Below the pieces are notes generated by a model, which was not told the origin of the DNA, ran no database searches, and worked only from the letters and a program-made list of their open reading frames with translations. From contig NC_030385.2 of assembly GCF_001625215.2 (NCBI RefSeq), positions 38,837,598-38,901,597 of the forward strand: 64,000 bases of DNA, written 5' to 3'. Position 1 is the stretch's first letter. Every line of letters begins with the position of its first letter. Below, in pieces: positions 48,024 through 61,226 of this stretch. The position numbers and the translations under genes were made by a program. The DNA is from Daucus carota subsp. sativus (taxonomy: Eukaryota; Streptophyta; Magnoliopsida; Apiales; Apiaceae).

Positions 48024-50621
48024 ATGGTTGATGCGATTGTATCCGTTGCAATTCAAAAACTTGATGATTTTGTTACCCAACAAGTCCACATCAGGACAGG
48101 AGTTACCAATGGAGTAGAGTGGCTCAGAGCTGAACTGACATTCCTTCTAGCTTCCGCAAGATGTGCAGAAGCAAGGCAAGAAGAGGAACTAATCCGCTTA
48201 TGGATAAACAGCATCAATGATGCAGCTAATGAAGCTGTGCTTATCCTTGATAGGTTTGATTCCCAACAAAAAGAAAATGCAGGCTCGCATCAAGGCTTTC
48301 TTGATCGGATGCGGAGCTGTGTCTGCATCTGCAAGAAAGAAGCTAATCTTTATGATATAGGCAAGGACCTCGAGTCACTCAAGGAAAGAGTCGTCCTGAT
48401 CAAGAACAGACGAGACGAGTATGGTATTGGAAACATATTAGCCATTCCCAATGTGCAACGGAGAAAGAGATCTTTACTAAGAGCAACCTCCTTTGAAAAT
48501 TATGTGGAGGTTGTTGGTTTTAAGGACGATGTTCAGACTCTGATGGCTCAGCTTCGTAAAAAGGGTACCCTTGGCATGATTTCCATCCATGGGATGGGGG
48601 GACTGGGTAAGTCTACACTTGCCAGTAAGTTGTACCACTCTAGAGAGTTAAGAAATTTTACAAGGCGTGCTTGGGTTTGTGTTTCAGAGGATTATAGCAT
48701 CGAAAATGTTCTCAGAAAGATAATAAAATGTTTCAACGAACATGAGAAGGACTCGTTGCACAACATGGAGGAGGAAGACTTGCTACGCCATCTGCGGGAA
48801 GTACTACAAGCTAGTGGTTGTTATCTGGTAGTGATTGATGATATATGGGATCTGAAGGTTTGGGAAAAGATTAAAAATGCTTTTCCCCACAATGAAGGTT
48901 GCAGGGTTATCATAACCACGCGTGATAAAAAAGTTGCTGAGGGAGTCGACGACCAATGTTTTGTACATAAACTCCGTTTTTTGAGTGAAGATGAGAGCTG
49001 GCAATTATTTTGTAAGAGAGCGAAACCAACTCAGAATTTAGAGGAGATAGGAAAAGATATGGTTGGTAAATGTCGAGGTTTACCACTTGCAATCGTAGTT
49101 CTGAGTGGACTACTTTTGCATCAGAAAAGCTACACGGATTGGTCAAGGGTAAAAGACCATATTTGGAGACGGCTGAAGGATGATTCCCTCGAAATTCAAG
49201 AAATTCTAAGCTTGAGTTATGAAGATTTGCCGTTCAAGATGAGACAATGTTTTCTATATCTTGCAAGGTTCCCGGAAGACCATATATTTGAAGTTGACCG
49301 ATTGATGCAGTTATGGATTGCAGAGGATTTCATATCTGAAGCTGATGAAGGAGATGGAGTATTCATGGAGGATGTGGCTGAGTATTATCTGAGTGAGCTG
49401 ATCAACCGCAATATGATTGAGACAGCAAGATTCCGATTTGATGGAGTAGTTTTTAGTTGCAGAATCCATGATCTTGTCCGTGATCTCGCCATGCAAAAGG
49501 CCAGGGAGCAGGGGTTGCTGGATATCTTCGACACCAGTAAACAACTTCTAAATCCCAGTTCACTACGTGAAAAACGGCGACATGTGGTTTACAATGGAAT
49601 TGGTGAGTACCTTCTACTTGAGCCTAGTTCTGATGATTCAAAGTTACGTTCAGTAGCACTAATTAACAAAATTGATAGTTATGTCAAAATAGAAGTAATC
49701 AAGTTGACGTATGTCAGATTTAAATACCTCAAAGTGCTTGATTTAACCCACGTAGAATCAGATCAGATGCCAGAAGAAGTAGGAGATTTAGTTCTGCTAA
49801 AGTTCTTAGGCTTAATGGCCAGTCCTGATTATAGAGAACCTTTAGTGATTCCACCATCTATAGGGAAGCTGACAAAACTACAAACGTTGCGTGGTTCCGA
49901 CGGTTCCAGTTACGAAGCTCCCAGAGAAATATGTGAACTTAAAGAGTTGAGACATCTCAGTTCTCTACGATGTATGCCGGAACCAGAGGGAGGGGGTTTA
50001 AACATTGGTAGTAACCAGACCAAGCTTCAGACTTTAGATATTTGGTGGCACGTGAACTGGATACACATTGAAACCACCAAATTGACCAACCTCCAAGCTC
50101 TGTCTATACAAGACGAATCACCAGATGAGCACCCTTTGGACTCTATATCTGATTTAACAGGTCTCCAAACATTCTACATCAATTTTGCTTGTGCTAATGT
50201 TGTTCCAACAATCAAACCTCTTTCGTCTTGCAAACGTCTCAACAGCGTCTTCTTGAGATGTACGATAAATGACCCATCAGAATTAAAATTTTTGCCAGAT
50301 TCAGTCACGATTTTATCGCTGACGCATAGTGAGTTTAGAGAAGATCCGATGCCCGTATTGGGAAGTTTGCCAAATCTTGCAACTCTTTTCTTGGTTGAAG
50401 CGCACAAGGAGAAGGAAATGGTCTGCAGTCCTAATTCATTTCCAAATCTTCAATTCTTAGTGTTATCATATCTCTCAGTTTTAGAAAAATGGCGAGTTGA
50501 AGAAGGGGCTCTCACCTCTCTCCAAGGGCTTGATGTACATCGTTGTAAAAATCTTACAATGATTCCTCCACAAGTAGAAAGGATTCCTCGCGTGCCTGCT
50601 ACGTTTAATTATATGGAATAG
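48024..50621 (+). CDS. CC-NBS-LRR (CNL) disease resistance protein, RPP13/RPP8-like
   Basis: Intronless, 865 residues. It has an Rx-type coiled-coil at about 1-130, in which the usual EDVID block is replaced by NEAVLILDRF. The NB-ARC follows: P-loop GMGGLGKST from residue 190, RNBS-A with RRAWVCVS, kinase-2 LVVIDDIWD at 268-276, RNBS-B GCRVIITTRD, GLPLA at 352-356, a CFLYLARFPED block and, in place of MHD, IHD at 481-483 (IHDLVRDLAM). Degenerate LRRs run from about 560 to the end (LKVLDLTHVESDQMPEEVG, LPNLATLFLV). Such receptors sense pathogen effectors and trigger hypersensitive immunity. All nucleotide-binding motifs are intact, so it should be functional. It stands alone in this window, not in a cluster. 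The pathogen recognised cannot be inferred. Confidence 0.95.
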   Translation: MVDAIVSVAIQKLDDFVTQQVHIRTGVTNGVEWLRAELTFLLASARCAEARQEEELIRLWINSINDAANEAVLILDRFDSQQKENAGSHQGFLDRMRSCVCICKKEANLYDIGKDLESLKERVVLIKNRRDEYGIGNILAIPNVQRRKRSLLRATSFENYVEVVGFKDDVQTLMAQLRKKGTLGMISIHGMGGLGKSTLASKLYHSRELRNFTRRAWVCVSEDYSIENVLRKIIKCFNEHEKDSLHNMEEEDLLRHLREVLQASGCYLVVIDDIWDLKVWEKIKNAFPHNEGCRVIITTRDKKVAEGVDDQCFVHKLRFLSEDESWQLFCKRAKPTQNLEEIGKDMVGKCRGLPLAIVVLSGLLLHQKSYTDWSRVKDHIWRRLKDDSLEIQEILSLSYEDLPFKMRQCFLYLARFPEDHIFEVDRLMQLWIAEDFISEADEGDGVFMEDVAEYYLSELINRNMIETARFRFDGVVFSCRIHDLVRDLAMQKAREQGLLDIFDTSKQLLNPSSLREKRRHVVYNGIGEYLLLEPSSDDSKLRSVALINKIDSYVKIEVIKLTYVRFKYLKVLDLTHVESDQMPEEVGDLVLLKFLGLMASPDYREPLVIPPSIGKLTKLQTLRGSDGSSYEAPREICELKELRHLSSLRCMPEPEGGGLNIGSNQTKLQTLDIWWHVNWIHIETTKLTNLQALSIQDESPDEHPLDSISDLTGLQTFYINFACANVVPTIKPLSSCKRLNSVFLRCTINDPSELKFLPDSVTILSLTHSEFREDPMPVLGSLPNLATLFLVEAHKEKEMVCSPNSFPNLQFLVLSYLSVLEKWRVEEGALTSLQGLDVHRCKNLTMIPPQVERIPRVPATFNYME

Positions 50622-51500
50622 GAGGTAAAGATGTTCCAAAATATCTCTTAAATTATCAACTAGCTAAAGAAGTTGTAGAAGACATGCAAAAGATCTGGAG
50701 ATATTTTGTCTTGTACCATTGTGTAGAAATGTATTCGAATTTTTACATAAAAATTTCATGCTTGTATAGTCATTTTACAGTACTATTACATATTTCCCTT
50801 CCAAAACAGATGATTGAAGGCCTTTGATCAATCATAGGATATAGTGCCATACCAAAAAGGAACTACGAATCCCCACTTAATAGCAAATATATTTTAATGC
50901 TCTTTGCCATGTATTTTAAATTTATGCACCAAGCATAAGAGCTGATAATTGTCCTCAAAATATTTGATCAAGAAATTGAAATTGAGCCATATAATCCAAG
51001 CAGAGTGGGGAATTTAGTGAAAAGTTCTCCAAAGCTGAAACATGCACTCTCCTCTTTTATTCATTGGATACACAGTCTGCTGACCTTTTAGAGAATCGGA
51101 CAGATGCATGTTCAGGAAGTTGGAACTGGTAGCTTAATAACTGAATAGAGTTTCAACACATGGTCCAATGTCCAATATTCATGTTACATTAATGTTTTTA
51201 ATTAATCAAAAATTGATGAAGGTAAACAGGAACCTTAATAAAACTTATAAATTATGAGAGCGTTTGGTTCATGGTTAATGAACCCGGTTAACGAAAATCG
51301 GAACCTCTAACCCATGTTGTGTTGGTGTTTGAATTAGTATGAAATAGGAACCTCGTTCCCACTTGACGGGTAAATCATTCCTTCCACAGTCATTGGAATA
51401 TTCATTCTCATGCTCTTCATTCTCATACCCCACTTTCTCATTCCCATCTACCATCCAAACGCCACTGATTTCAATAATTATAATTATAATATAGAGTAAC

Positions 51501-51548
<48 letters not shown>

Positions 51549-53079
51549 AATATCCATGCAAATAAATATACAACTAAAGTTCCAACAAAGTAGAGTTGTA
51601 TCCCCGTATTCGTATTATTAGTTAAACTTCCTAATTTCTTTATCAAGCTATTTAAGTTTAAGAACTCCAACCCATGTACAACTCATTTTTGAAACATTCC
51701 AGGGATTCCTAGTTGCAGAATAACGGATGTGGATGCAGCAGGCAGTGGCCTTGATGGTATCACACAGGCATGCGATGCTTACTGCTTACTGCAACCACAG
51801 TAGCGTTGAGCTTATTGCACAGAGAAAAGAGAGAAAGGGAACAAGAAAAGGAGCAAATAATATAGAAAATGAAAATAGAGTCTCCTAATTCAGTGCACTT
51901 GGCAGAACAAACGAGTGAAAGAAAGCTTGTCAGATAAATATCTAGCCACGTTCTTGCAGTGGAGTAGGAGCTTCGAAGACAAAAATGAGAAATAGCGAGC
52001 TGTGGTAAGATTTAAAAACATGTATAGTAACTGGTGAATAACATAACATTGTTTTCATTTGTGGTGTTAACTTGATCGAGTTCTGTAATCTATGTAAATA
52101 TAGCCATGTGAACAAACGTACCTGTCAGGAAGGATTTCATAACCAGAGAAGTCATTGCCCAGCCTGATGATTCCTTATGATTCATGACTGATATATAGTA
52201 AACCTTCGTTGAATCCCCTAAATATTAAATCTCCATTACTATAACAATTATGTAATATCGAATATAGTGGTATGGGGATTGGTTCAATCGTGTAGTTCTT
52301 GCTCCAATAAGCACATTCTTCATGAAAGAAATAAATATCCACTGACCTTGAAGCAGAACTATCGCGATGACAATCGATCCGTTTATGTCACCATAACCCT
52401 ATTTATGTGCATTTCATCCAAAATTTATGTGCATCATTATCAAACATAAATGGAATGCATTTTAAATCACCGCCAACCAAACGACACCTAAGTATATACT
52501 ACTAATTGGTATTATTAACTTAACACATCTTGATCAGAAACATTGATAGATAGTCTCTTCTCATCCCCGGTTTTGGGTTTTCTCATCCCGAGATTTATAT
52601 AGCTTGCCTACTCATCCGAACACAAAAGTATCTGCTTCAGCACTAGTATTGGACTAAATCTGAGAACGATCATGTGTGTCAATACGAGGACATAGGTTTC
52701 AATAAATAAATGCTGGATATATAATTTCAATGTTAAGTGTCTTATCAGAGTAAGAGATTAAACTACATCTATAATACACAAATATAATTACGATATATTA
52801 TACTAAATCGGTTTTCCTAGATTTGTGATGAAAGTATTTGGGAAACAAGGAGCACTATCAAGTGGACACCACGCAGCAACGCAAGGACTAAAAAAGTAGC
52901 ATATAGTGTACCGTGTTTATCTTTCAGTGGTTGACATGATGTAATATCACCCATAACTCCTGAGAAACAAGGGCCCAAGATTGAAAAGTCCGTACAACTC
53001 GTGCTCTAGGGTATTGCCACTTCTTGCATCAAGTTGATAAAATTTAGGCATATTTCCAGCTTCAGCCATCAAAAGGGAG
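50622..53079. other. Spacer between the CNL and TBC genes
   Basis: The CNL and TBC genes converge. A PIF/Harbinger-like MITE remnant may lie at about 51257-51468 (GCGTTTGGTTCATGG at the left, CCATCCAAACGC at the right). An ATT microsatellite follows at 51501-51545. No gene is supported. Confidence 0.55.
51501..51545. repeat. (ATT)n microsatellite
   Basis: About 15 uninterrupted ATT units, next to the right end of a possible MITE. Confidence 0.92.
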
Positions 53080-56000
53080 TTAAGGAGTTTCAACTTTATC
53101 ATGGAGACTGAACACCAAGTTATGAGCATCATCTAAGAGCTTCCATACATCAAGATGTCCTGCCATGCTGTTGCACTCCCTCATTATCTCGTCCATACTA
53201 CAGTATCTTTCTATTATTAGTTTCCTTCTCTGCAGTATAGATGCTGCTATGGCATAAAGCAACAAATCTTCTGTTGGCAGAGCCAAGTGCCTTATTCTGC
53301 TCCACACAGAATTCCTAATACCAGCCCTAATAGCTGCCTGATCTGCCCACATTACCTCCCAGAGACAGATTGTTTGCTCAAACGTCAACTCCCTCCTGAA
53401 GAGAACCACCACCATCCTATACACAAAAAAACAATCCTCTGCCTGAAGCATCTCTAAGTGCTTAAAGAGTTGAGAATCTTTGCACTTAATGATCATGGAT
53501 ACTTTACTCAGTTGTCGTCTAATCCCCACCTCGTCAAGCTTAAAATTATACCGAGCCTTCTTCATAAAACCAACAAAACACCAAAAAGCTTCATCGTCCT
53601 CTGTCATCACTGTTATTATTGGAGAAAGTAGATCACTCATTCCCTGACAATATCCAACTTCAGGGTCATATAGGCAATAAGCTTCAAGAAGAGCAACAAG
53701 TCGAGCAGCATGAAAGATCATGCATGGCTCAAGGTTAGAGTAGTCCTTTAGCCCAACAGCCTCGGCAAAACCCCGTGCCCTTTCATCTGATACTGCGGCC
53801 AGTGCTGGAGAATATGATATCCATTCTCTGTTAGCACGAATTGCATCTACACGAATGATCTGCTGCCAAGTAATGAAATCTTCTTTTTTAGTTAATTTTA
53901 TTTGGGCTTCTGTAGTAGAAATATTCTCGTTGGATGTCACTTCAGAACCTTTCTCCTTGTTGTTCTCTGTTGAGGTAAATGGTCGACTCTCTTCAACAGA
54001 GGAGTCAGAGTTTAAGTCTGTAGTAGAAGTATTAACATCTGTGGCTGTTCTCGAGGACAGATCCTTTTTCAGCAAGGCGCTTGTGGGGTCATCTGAGTAT
54101 TCAGCAGAAGGATTCACCTCATTTCTAGGAGACTCCCTGCCACTGTCTTCTTCAGTGTCAGCAGAACCTGTGACATTATTATTATTGTTCTCATCTTTTC
54201 CACTCTTATTGGCTACACCGACTTCATTGACTTTCAAATTGTTATTGAACTCTATTATTTGTTGACACCGTCTCCTTAGTTTATCATATTCCCCTCTGCA
54301 AATAGAACTGTATATAAGATGCATTTTCATCTAAAAAGCAAAATGAAAAGAATAGATCCACCTATGCTAGTAATAAGTATATATTATCCATTTGAGCTGT
54401 CATACTTCCATGCGATTTCAAAACTTGATCAAATAACGGGAAATAACTATGGACTGCTTTACTAGTACTCCTTGGTAGTTCATTCAACTTTAAAATTGCC
54501 TAGTCTATCTACTTCAATGATTGATTTATTATTGTATATGGCAATATTAGTAGCTTCCAACAATCAATGCAAATATTAGGTAACTGTGAACAAAGAGTAC
54601 TACCATAAGATAAAACCAGTTTTCGAATTACTGAAAATTTAACTTAAAATGAAGGAAAATAGAGTTTGATGTTTACCTCTTCTTAATTCTTAATTTACAT
54701 CTGTCGTCTTCGGAACTATTTAATTCATAGCTGCAATAGAGGAAAAATAATAGAAACTATTAGCTTAATCATCAAAGTCTCAGTTCTTTATTTTGTGCTT
54801 CTTTAAATATAACAAGACCATATATTGGTACTAATGCACAGAGCATAGGGCACTAGCAGATATAAGCAAATACATCCACTTTAATCGTTTCTTGGCTTTT
54901 CTGTAGACTTGTTTTAAACATCAACTTCTGGGTATCAAAAAATATTACACGCGTGAAAGTGAAAAAGAAAAACACTTTCAGCAGTAATAAATATATCCGA
55001 AAGCGACACAAAATAGAGAATGAAAAAATATATAATAAAAATCTAATGTTACAAGGACTTTTAATATCCCGCACTTTTTGGTCGCAACAAGGTATAGATG
55101 GTCACATTAGTCTCAACGGTCAGCACCCAGCAAATTGTGGATAATTGATATCAAACTTTATGCCTGACAGTCTATTTCAGAAAGTAAAGCACAAGCCTGT
55201 AGAAGGCTTGGCAATAAAATGTTTTTTAATCATTGCTTGCAGCCGAACATTGACACAGACACTTGACTACACCACGGCAAGAACCTTGGTTTAAACTTTA
55301 TTTTGATAAATATATTTTAGAATGTAACGCACACAACTGCAAAAGGCTTAGCATGGAACTGGGTCCAAATTTTTGCTCATGGCACGTTTAAACTTGACCA
55401 CACTGAGGCACTGAAAGCTTTTTAATGTAATACTGTTAACACTACTCAATCATCTATTTAACAGGCCCCTCATTTACGAACAGAGAAAAACAGACTGGTA
55501 ATGCAGGAAATTTTTCAGATTATTAGGGAAATAAATGTATAATTAACTTATATGACTATGAGACATACAATAATATCTTACTTCACAAAGAAAAAAATAC
55601 CAAGAAATTGACATATTCAAGTTGTTTTAATGAAAATAAGATGACTCGATAGAATTCCTTTCTGAAAGCACAATGAAGGAAAACATGCTAATTATAAAGG
55701 GACTTCATTTTTGACTGCAAGTTTACACTTATCTGGGCATTGGGCAACTTCAAAATTTTATGGCTTGCATGAAATACCAGGAGTTGATAAGCCCCACGTA
55801 GTTATATGTATACTTTTGGATACAATTTAAAATTTTTAATTAAAATTGCCAAATTTGTAAATAAAATCAAGGGAATATTGCTTACACGCCAAGCAAGAAC
55901 GGCCAGACCTCGGCCCTGATACTAGGAGCAACACCCTACAACACAATCCATGTTGTAAGTTTAGCAGTCAACTAGACAAAGAGGAAAATAAATGCAAAAT

Positions 56001-59000
56001 TATAATGCAATTACCTCACTGCGGACCTTTTTCAAAAACCTAACTCCGCCATCATGAAATCTTCCCTCCAGTGTAAACAGAAGTCTCCATTGCTCAGGTG
56101 ACAGGGCCTGCCTTCTTTTCGAAAGAGCCCATGGAGATTTAAGATGGCCTCTGATATTGAATAATAACCACACTCAAACAAGATTCTCAAGGAACAATTA
56201 TATTACAAGTACTTGACAATCAAGGTATTTATGTGAAACTTAAAGGCAAGCACTGCATGCTATACACGACACAGGCAACTTGAAACCCATTTACAATTAT
56301 CAGACATAGTATATGGCAATAAATAAGTGATCTTAGTGTTTTAAATTAAATGGACGTCTTTTTAACGAAGTTATCCCCCTTCTATGTATGTGTTCAAGTG
56401 CTTGCATCTAGCTGGATGCTAAATCATAATCTACATTATTAATCCTTCTTTTGACATACAGAGCAACTATAAGAACTACCTACTAAACAGTTATGGCTGA
56501 CTAGAAGTTTGAGGACAGAAATTTTCTCCAGATAAAGAATACCTATAGTCCTACCACACTTAAAAACGTTTAATAAATATAAAAATATGTGTGTGTGTGT
56601 GTGTGTCTCTTAAAGGAATGTAGATCTGATATGCAGACACCTAACCGATTTTCAAGAAATTAACACATATATTATCTAACAAGCTCCCACGTGCTTTTTT
56701 TGACCTCAAATAACTGAGAATTTACAACTGTAAGGGATGATAATTGAATGAAGCACATTTCAAGGAATCCCCCTAATTTACATGGTGGCAAATGATAAAT
56801 TAGAACACAGGGAATATGAACGAATTAATCCCTAATTTAATATTTTCCATAAACTTCAGTAACTACCAAATTGCATAAGACATTCATAAACTCTATGGTC
56901 GGCATTCTTGGCTTAAAGTAATCCAAGGACCATAACAAACAGATTGCAACAACTCGTATGTTATGTGCATTTTCTGCATAAACCTAAAAGTTTAATCATT
57001 TTCTGTCAAGTACTGTGGCACTTTGGACACTAATGAAATGAATAAAGTAGCCTGAATAGGATCCCCCCTATCTTCATCCCCAAAATATCAAAGATACATC
57101 TCTTTCTTTATTATAGGTTTAATGGTTTATCTCTATGTTAGTATATGACTATATTCTTTTGACCACTCAATTCTACCACATCTTCTGGACATAAAAGCAC
57201 ATTCCTCTAATCTTTGTGTGGTTACCTATAACATATAATGCATATATCGTAGCTATGCTCTTGTGTTGGCCTGAGTTGCCATTCCAACTCAAAGGAGATG
57301 TGCATATGAAAGAAGAGAACGGTAATGAGACGATGAAGATGAAGTGCATGAGGAAAATAATGGTGCTTATGAAGGTATAAAGCATTGTGTTTGGTTGGTT
57401 GGAAGAAGTCATTAATATAGATTTGTCCGGTGTTTCACTCTACAACCACAAGTTTAAATGAGAGTCCATCCATTCTGGTTTCTTCATCCCACTCATATTC
57501 TTCGCATATCTTATAATATAAAATAAAATAAAACTATACTCTAATTGCTCTATTCACCCACATCATCCATCCTATCCACTTCTGATGATCTTTGTATATA
57601 TCAATTAACTCCAATTTCCACTTCATTTACCTGAACCTGACCAGATGGAGAGTAGGCTTTCCTGGTGGACAAAAGCTGATCTATGTAGTGACCTCTGCGA
57701 ACACGTGCCCCATAAAAACAAAGGTTAACACTTATTTATTACTGAATTATGGTATAAATGTGTATTTTATGAAGTGCCCCTACTGGGCACTGAAAAAGGT
57801 TAACTGGTTAAGTGCCCCTATGGTAATTAGTCCTAACTTGAGTTGTTTTCTTGTTTTATTTATAGTCACATGATCATAAGTTGGAGAATAAATGGTTGAA
57901 GTACTTAATTTTTAGCACTTAAATAGCAAAATGTATAAATCTACATTAAATTATGATAACCGAACATAAGGATAATTTGTAGTAGTTAGGTTATATATTT
58001 TTGGTCATCCTAAATATCTTTTTCTGTTTTAAGAAAGAATAAAATTATATAAACAACAAGAGACGGACCACCATGTCTGTTCTTAATTTTAACGTGCTCT
58101 ACTCCAAGACAAACACGAACCATCATGTAACTCTTCTCAACTCACACGAACCATCATGTAACTCTTCTTAACTCTAACGTGCTCTACTTCAAGATAAACC
58201 AAGAAGTCAATACAAAACAAATAATATCATTTTCTTTACAAATGAAGAAATAAGAAATATGAAATATATGATTTATAATTAATCAAAAAAAAACACTAAC
58301 ACATAAAGTATTAATATTAGGAAAACGTTTACAAATAGATGATAAAAATATTTATTGCTTCTACTATACATTTATAATAGAAAAACATTGAAAATCTAAA
58401 TCTCTAAAGCTAAATCTCTAAGAGAAAATATAATCAGTCGGTTAATAACATTTAATCAAAATTTAATACATTATCATAAAATTTCTTATGTAAAAAATGT
58501 GGGCAATCCAACAATACTAAACCACTAATAAAATGATGTGAAAATTTAAATTATGAATGACAAATTTCAAATTAAATACTCATCCGTCCTTGGCACGATT
58601 TAAGGTTAGTACAAACTTTTTGTTGCGATAGTTTTGATTAAACTTCAAACCACAGATACTGATATTAAGACATGAGAACCAGTAGAGAAGGGTTGTAATC
58701 CAGCCATTAGTGATTCAGTACGAAGCCCACAAAATGCAAAACATAATTGTTAAACATCAGCCATATAGCTGGTCTAAATCTTAAAATTACTGTATTAAAG
58801 TTGTAAGTATAACTGTCTGGCACTTGAATTATTGTATAGTGTCCCAATCTTTTACCTTGTTGCCTTATTTTCTTCCAAAATAAAGTGTCTTCTGCTGATT
58901 CTTAAACCAATGTAACTAAATGAAGTTAATAAGTCTTATCATCTCAAACTAATTACAAATAATTTTTGCCCCAGCTATTTCACAACCCTGGTTGCATCCG

Positions 59001-59308
59001 TCACATACATATATCAGAGCATTTCAATAATTTCCAAGATTAATTCGACGAAGATTAAATTCGCCGCGAACATTTCATCGTTACGTAGTTACTAATTGAT
59101 CAAATGACAAAAAGCCTAGGGTGAAGAAATTGTTCACAAATGCATACACATATTTTATATATGCGATAGTTTCGTACCTGCTATTGTAGAAGACGGCGGC
59201 GGCAATGACAATTCCGACGACAGCAGTGAAAGCGACAACTAATCTGGCGTCAGCACTAACGCCGGAGAGGATGTCGGAAAATTTAACGGTGAGGTATTTT
59301 AACGACAT
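53080..59308 (-). CDS. TBC-domain Rab GTPase-activating protein (Gyp7-like)
   Basis: Five exons: 59178-59308, 56015-56150, 55886-55935, 54677-54730 and 53080-54295, joined in phase to 528 residues. Exon 1 alone encodes a membrane-type helix (ARLVVAFTAVVGIVIAAAVF, about residues 21-40). The TBC domain begins at RGHLKSPW and GVAPSIRAEVWPFLLGV (motif R-x3-W at 96-100). It is then interrupted by an acidic Ser/Asn/Glu-rich insert at about 145-260. It resumes with the arginine-finger motif IRVDAIR (271-277) and the glutamine-finger motif YCQGMS (339-344). These dual-finger residues are those used by TBC proteins to speed Rab GTP hydrolysis. The last exon continues to the end of the domain (LLYAIAASILQRRK). 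The intron after exon 1 is 3.0 kb. The Rab substrate is unknown. Confidence 0.9.
56588..56606. repeat. (TG)n microsatellite in the TBC gene intron 1
   Basis: Nine TG units lie in intronic sequence. Confidence 0.85.
58107..58170. repeat. Short tandem repeat in the TBC gene intron 1
   Basis: ACACGAACCATCATGTAACT occurs twice with a period of about 32 bases, and GTGCTCTACT(C/T)CAAGA flanks both sides. Confidence 0.75.
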
Positions 59309-60266
59309 TAGCGCCGGAGGTGAAGAAGATGAGAGAGAGCATCACGTGTTGTTTTCTTCGAGATGAAAGAGGAGGATAGTTTGTGAGTGAGATTACTAAT
59401 CATTTTTATTAATTAAATTAATAATCGCGATTTAACTAATCATGAATACACTCTTTAAAATTGAGTGCAATATGAAAAAATAGACAGTGATATACAAATA
59501 AATGAAAATACCAAATCATAACATTAATATTTTTAATTAACACAGTGCATTTTCATAGAGATTTTATTTTAGGTGTTGAGAGATTTTATTAGAAATCTTC
59601 AGAATTTCAATAAATATAGTTATTATAAAGAGATTAGTTAAAATTATAAATAAAAAACATTAAATTTTATTTTTTTTACATTATTTCTACTCCTAGTATC
59701 TTTTAATAATTTTTAATTAAATTTTTTTATATAAATAGAAACATTCCTATCGGATCAAATTAATAATATTTTCCCAAATTTAAGTCAAATCAATCTTTTT
59801 TGAGTACATGATTAATACGAGTAATATTTCCCAAAATTTAAGTAAAGTCAATCTTTTTTCGGTACATGATTCGTCTAGGTCCGTGGACCGAATCAAATCT
59901 GGATTATGTTTTTTGGATTAACTTTTCCCTGATTTTTCTCAAATTGGACATGTTTCTGAATTCGGTTCTTGAGTGGGGCTGAGTCCTGGGAGGGTCAGAA
60001 AACAAATAATACTCCCTGGCAGGCGAGTGGGTGATGTATTGTGTTAATCAAACAACAGTGCGCAATTGGTAACTAGTGTCAAGGTAGACAAGTTTGGCAG
60101 CATGAATTTCGAGGGCTTTCTTTTCTTTTGTTTGAATGTGGCAGTATCTGCATGTATCACTTTATACAAATGTGGGTACATATTTAGATAACTGCTGTTG
60201 TCAGTGATTGTTATAGTAAAGTCGCTCTTGCTATTTTTTCCTCTATGGTGACATCTCAATCTCATA

Positions 60267-60569
60267 CTCCCTCCGTCCAGGCCAATTCTTTACGTTTGGT
60301 TTGGGCACGGAGGTTAAGAAATATGTATAAAGTAGTAGGAAAGAGAATGAAAAGTGGGTGAAGTGGCGGGACCCATTAATTTTTAATGTATAAAAGAGAG
60401 TTAGTGGAGTAAAAGTAGTGTGAAAAGGAAGTAAAAGTAGTGTGAAAAGGGAGGAAAAGTTGGGAAGTGGTAGGATCCATTTACTATTTTTGGTAAGTTT
60501 TGAAATGTAAAGAATTGGATGGGACATCCCAAAGAGGAAACTGTAAAGAATCTGCTGGGACAGAGGGAA
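60267..60569. mobile_element. Stowaway MITE
   Basis: CTCCCTCCGTCC at the left and GACAGAGGGAA at the right, flanked by TA (60265-60266 and 60570-60571). About 303 bp, without coding. Confidence 0.8.
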
Positions 60570-60641
60570 TACTTATCATATCATGGTCTTAACATTGACA
60601 GTGTCTTCGTATCATCCTGCTATAAATTTTTTTGCAACATA

Positions 60642-61226
60642 CTCCTTCCGTCCCTCCCATTTCTTATCGTTTGGGTTGGGCACGGAGGTTAAGAAACATG
60701 TATAAAGTAGTACTCCCTCTGTCCCTCTCATTTGTTTACAGTTACTATTTTGGGATGTCCCTCTCAATTCTTTACATTACCATAAATAGTAAGTTTTCTC
60801 ATCATTACACCCACTATCTTCCCCCACTATCTCATATTTAACAATAAAAACTACTATTACACCCACTATTTTCCTCCACTATCTCAAATCTATTATTAAA
60901 TATTGATAGGTCCCACCACTTTACCCACTTTTCATCTAACTTTACTCATTTTTCATACATTGTCTTGGTCTCCGTGTCCCCCTCCAATGTAAACAATTGA
61001 GGGGGACGGAGGGAGTAGAAAAGAGAAGGAAAAGTGGGTGAAATGGTGGGACCCATTGTTTTTTAATGTGTAGAAAGAAGATAGTGGAGTAAAAGTAGTG
61101 TGAAAAGGAAAGAAAAGTGGAGAAGTGGTGAGACCCATTGACTATTTTGGATAAGTTTTGAAATGTAAAGAATTGAATGGGACACCCAAAAAGGAAAGTG
61201 TAAAGAAATAGAGAGAACGGAGGGAG
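60642..61226. mobile_element. Stowaway MITE interrupted by another Stowaway
   Basis: CTCCTTCCGTCCC at the left and GAACGGAGGGAG at the right with TA on both sides (60640-60641 and 61227-61228). Apart from the nested insert at 60713-61015 it is closely similar to the element at 60267-60569. Confidence 0.85.
60713..61015. mobile_element. Nested Stowaway MITE
   Basis: CTCCCTCTGTCCCTCTCA at the left and GGGGGACGGAGGGAG at the right. The TA pair at 60711-60712 is duplicated at 61016-61017. The host sequence resumes as AAAGTAGTA|GAAAAGAGAA, matching AAAGTAGTAGGAAAGAGAA in the uninterrupted relative near 60332. Confidence 0.9.

Noticed and set aside
52947-53132. Minus-strand ORF past the TBC gene stop codon
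   Set aside because: It overlaps the end of the TBC coding exon in another frame and its 3' UTR, and shows no domain.
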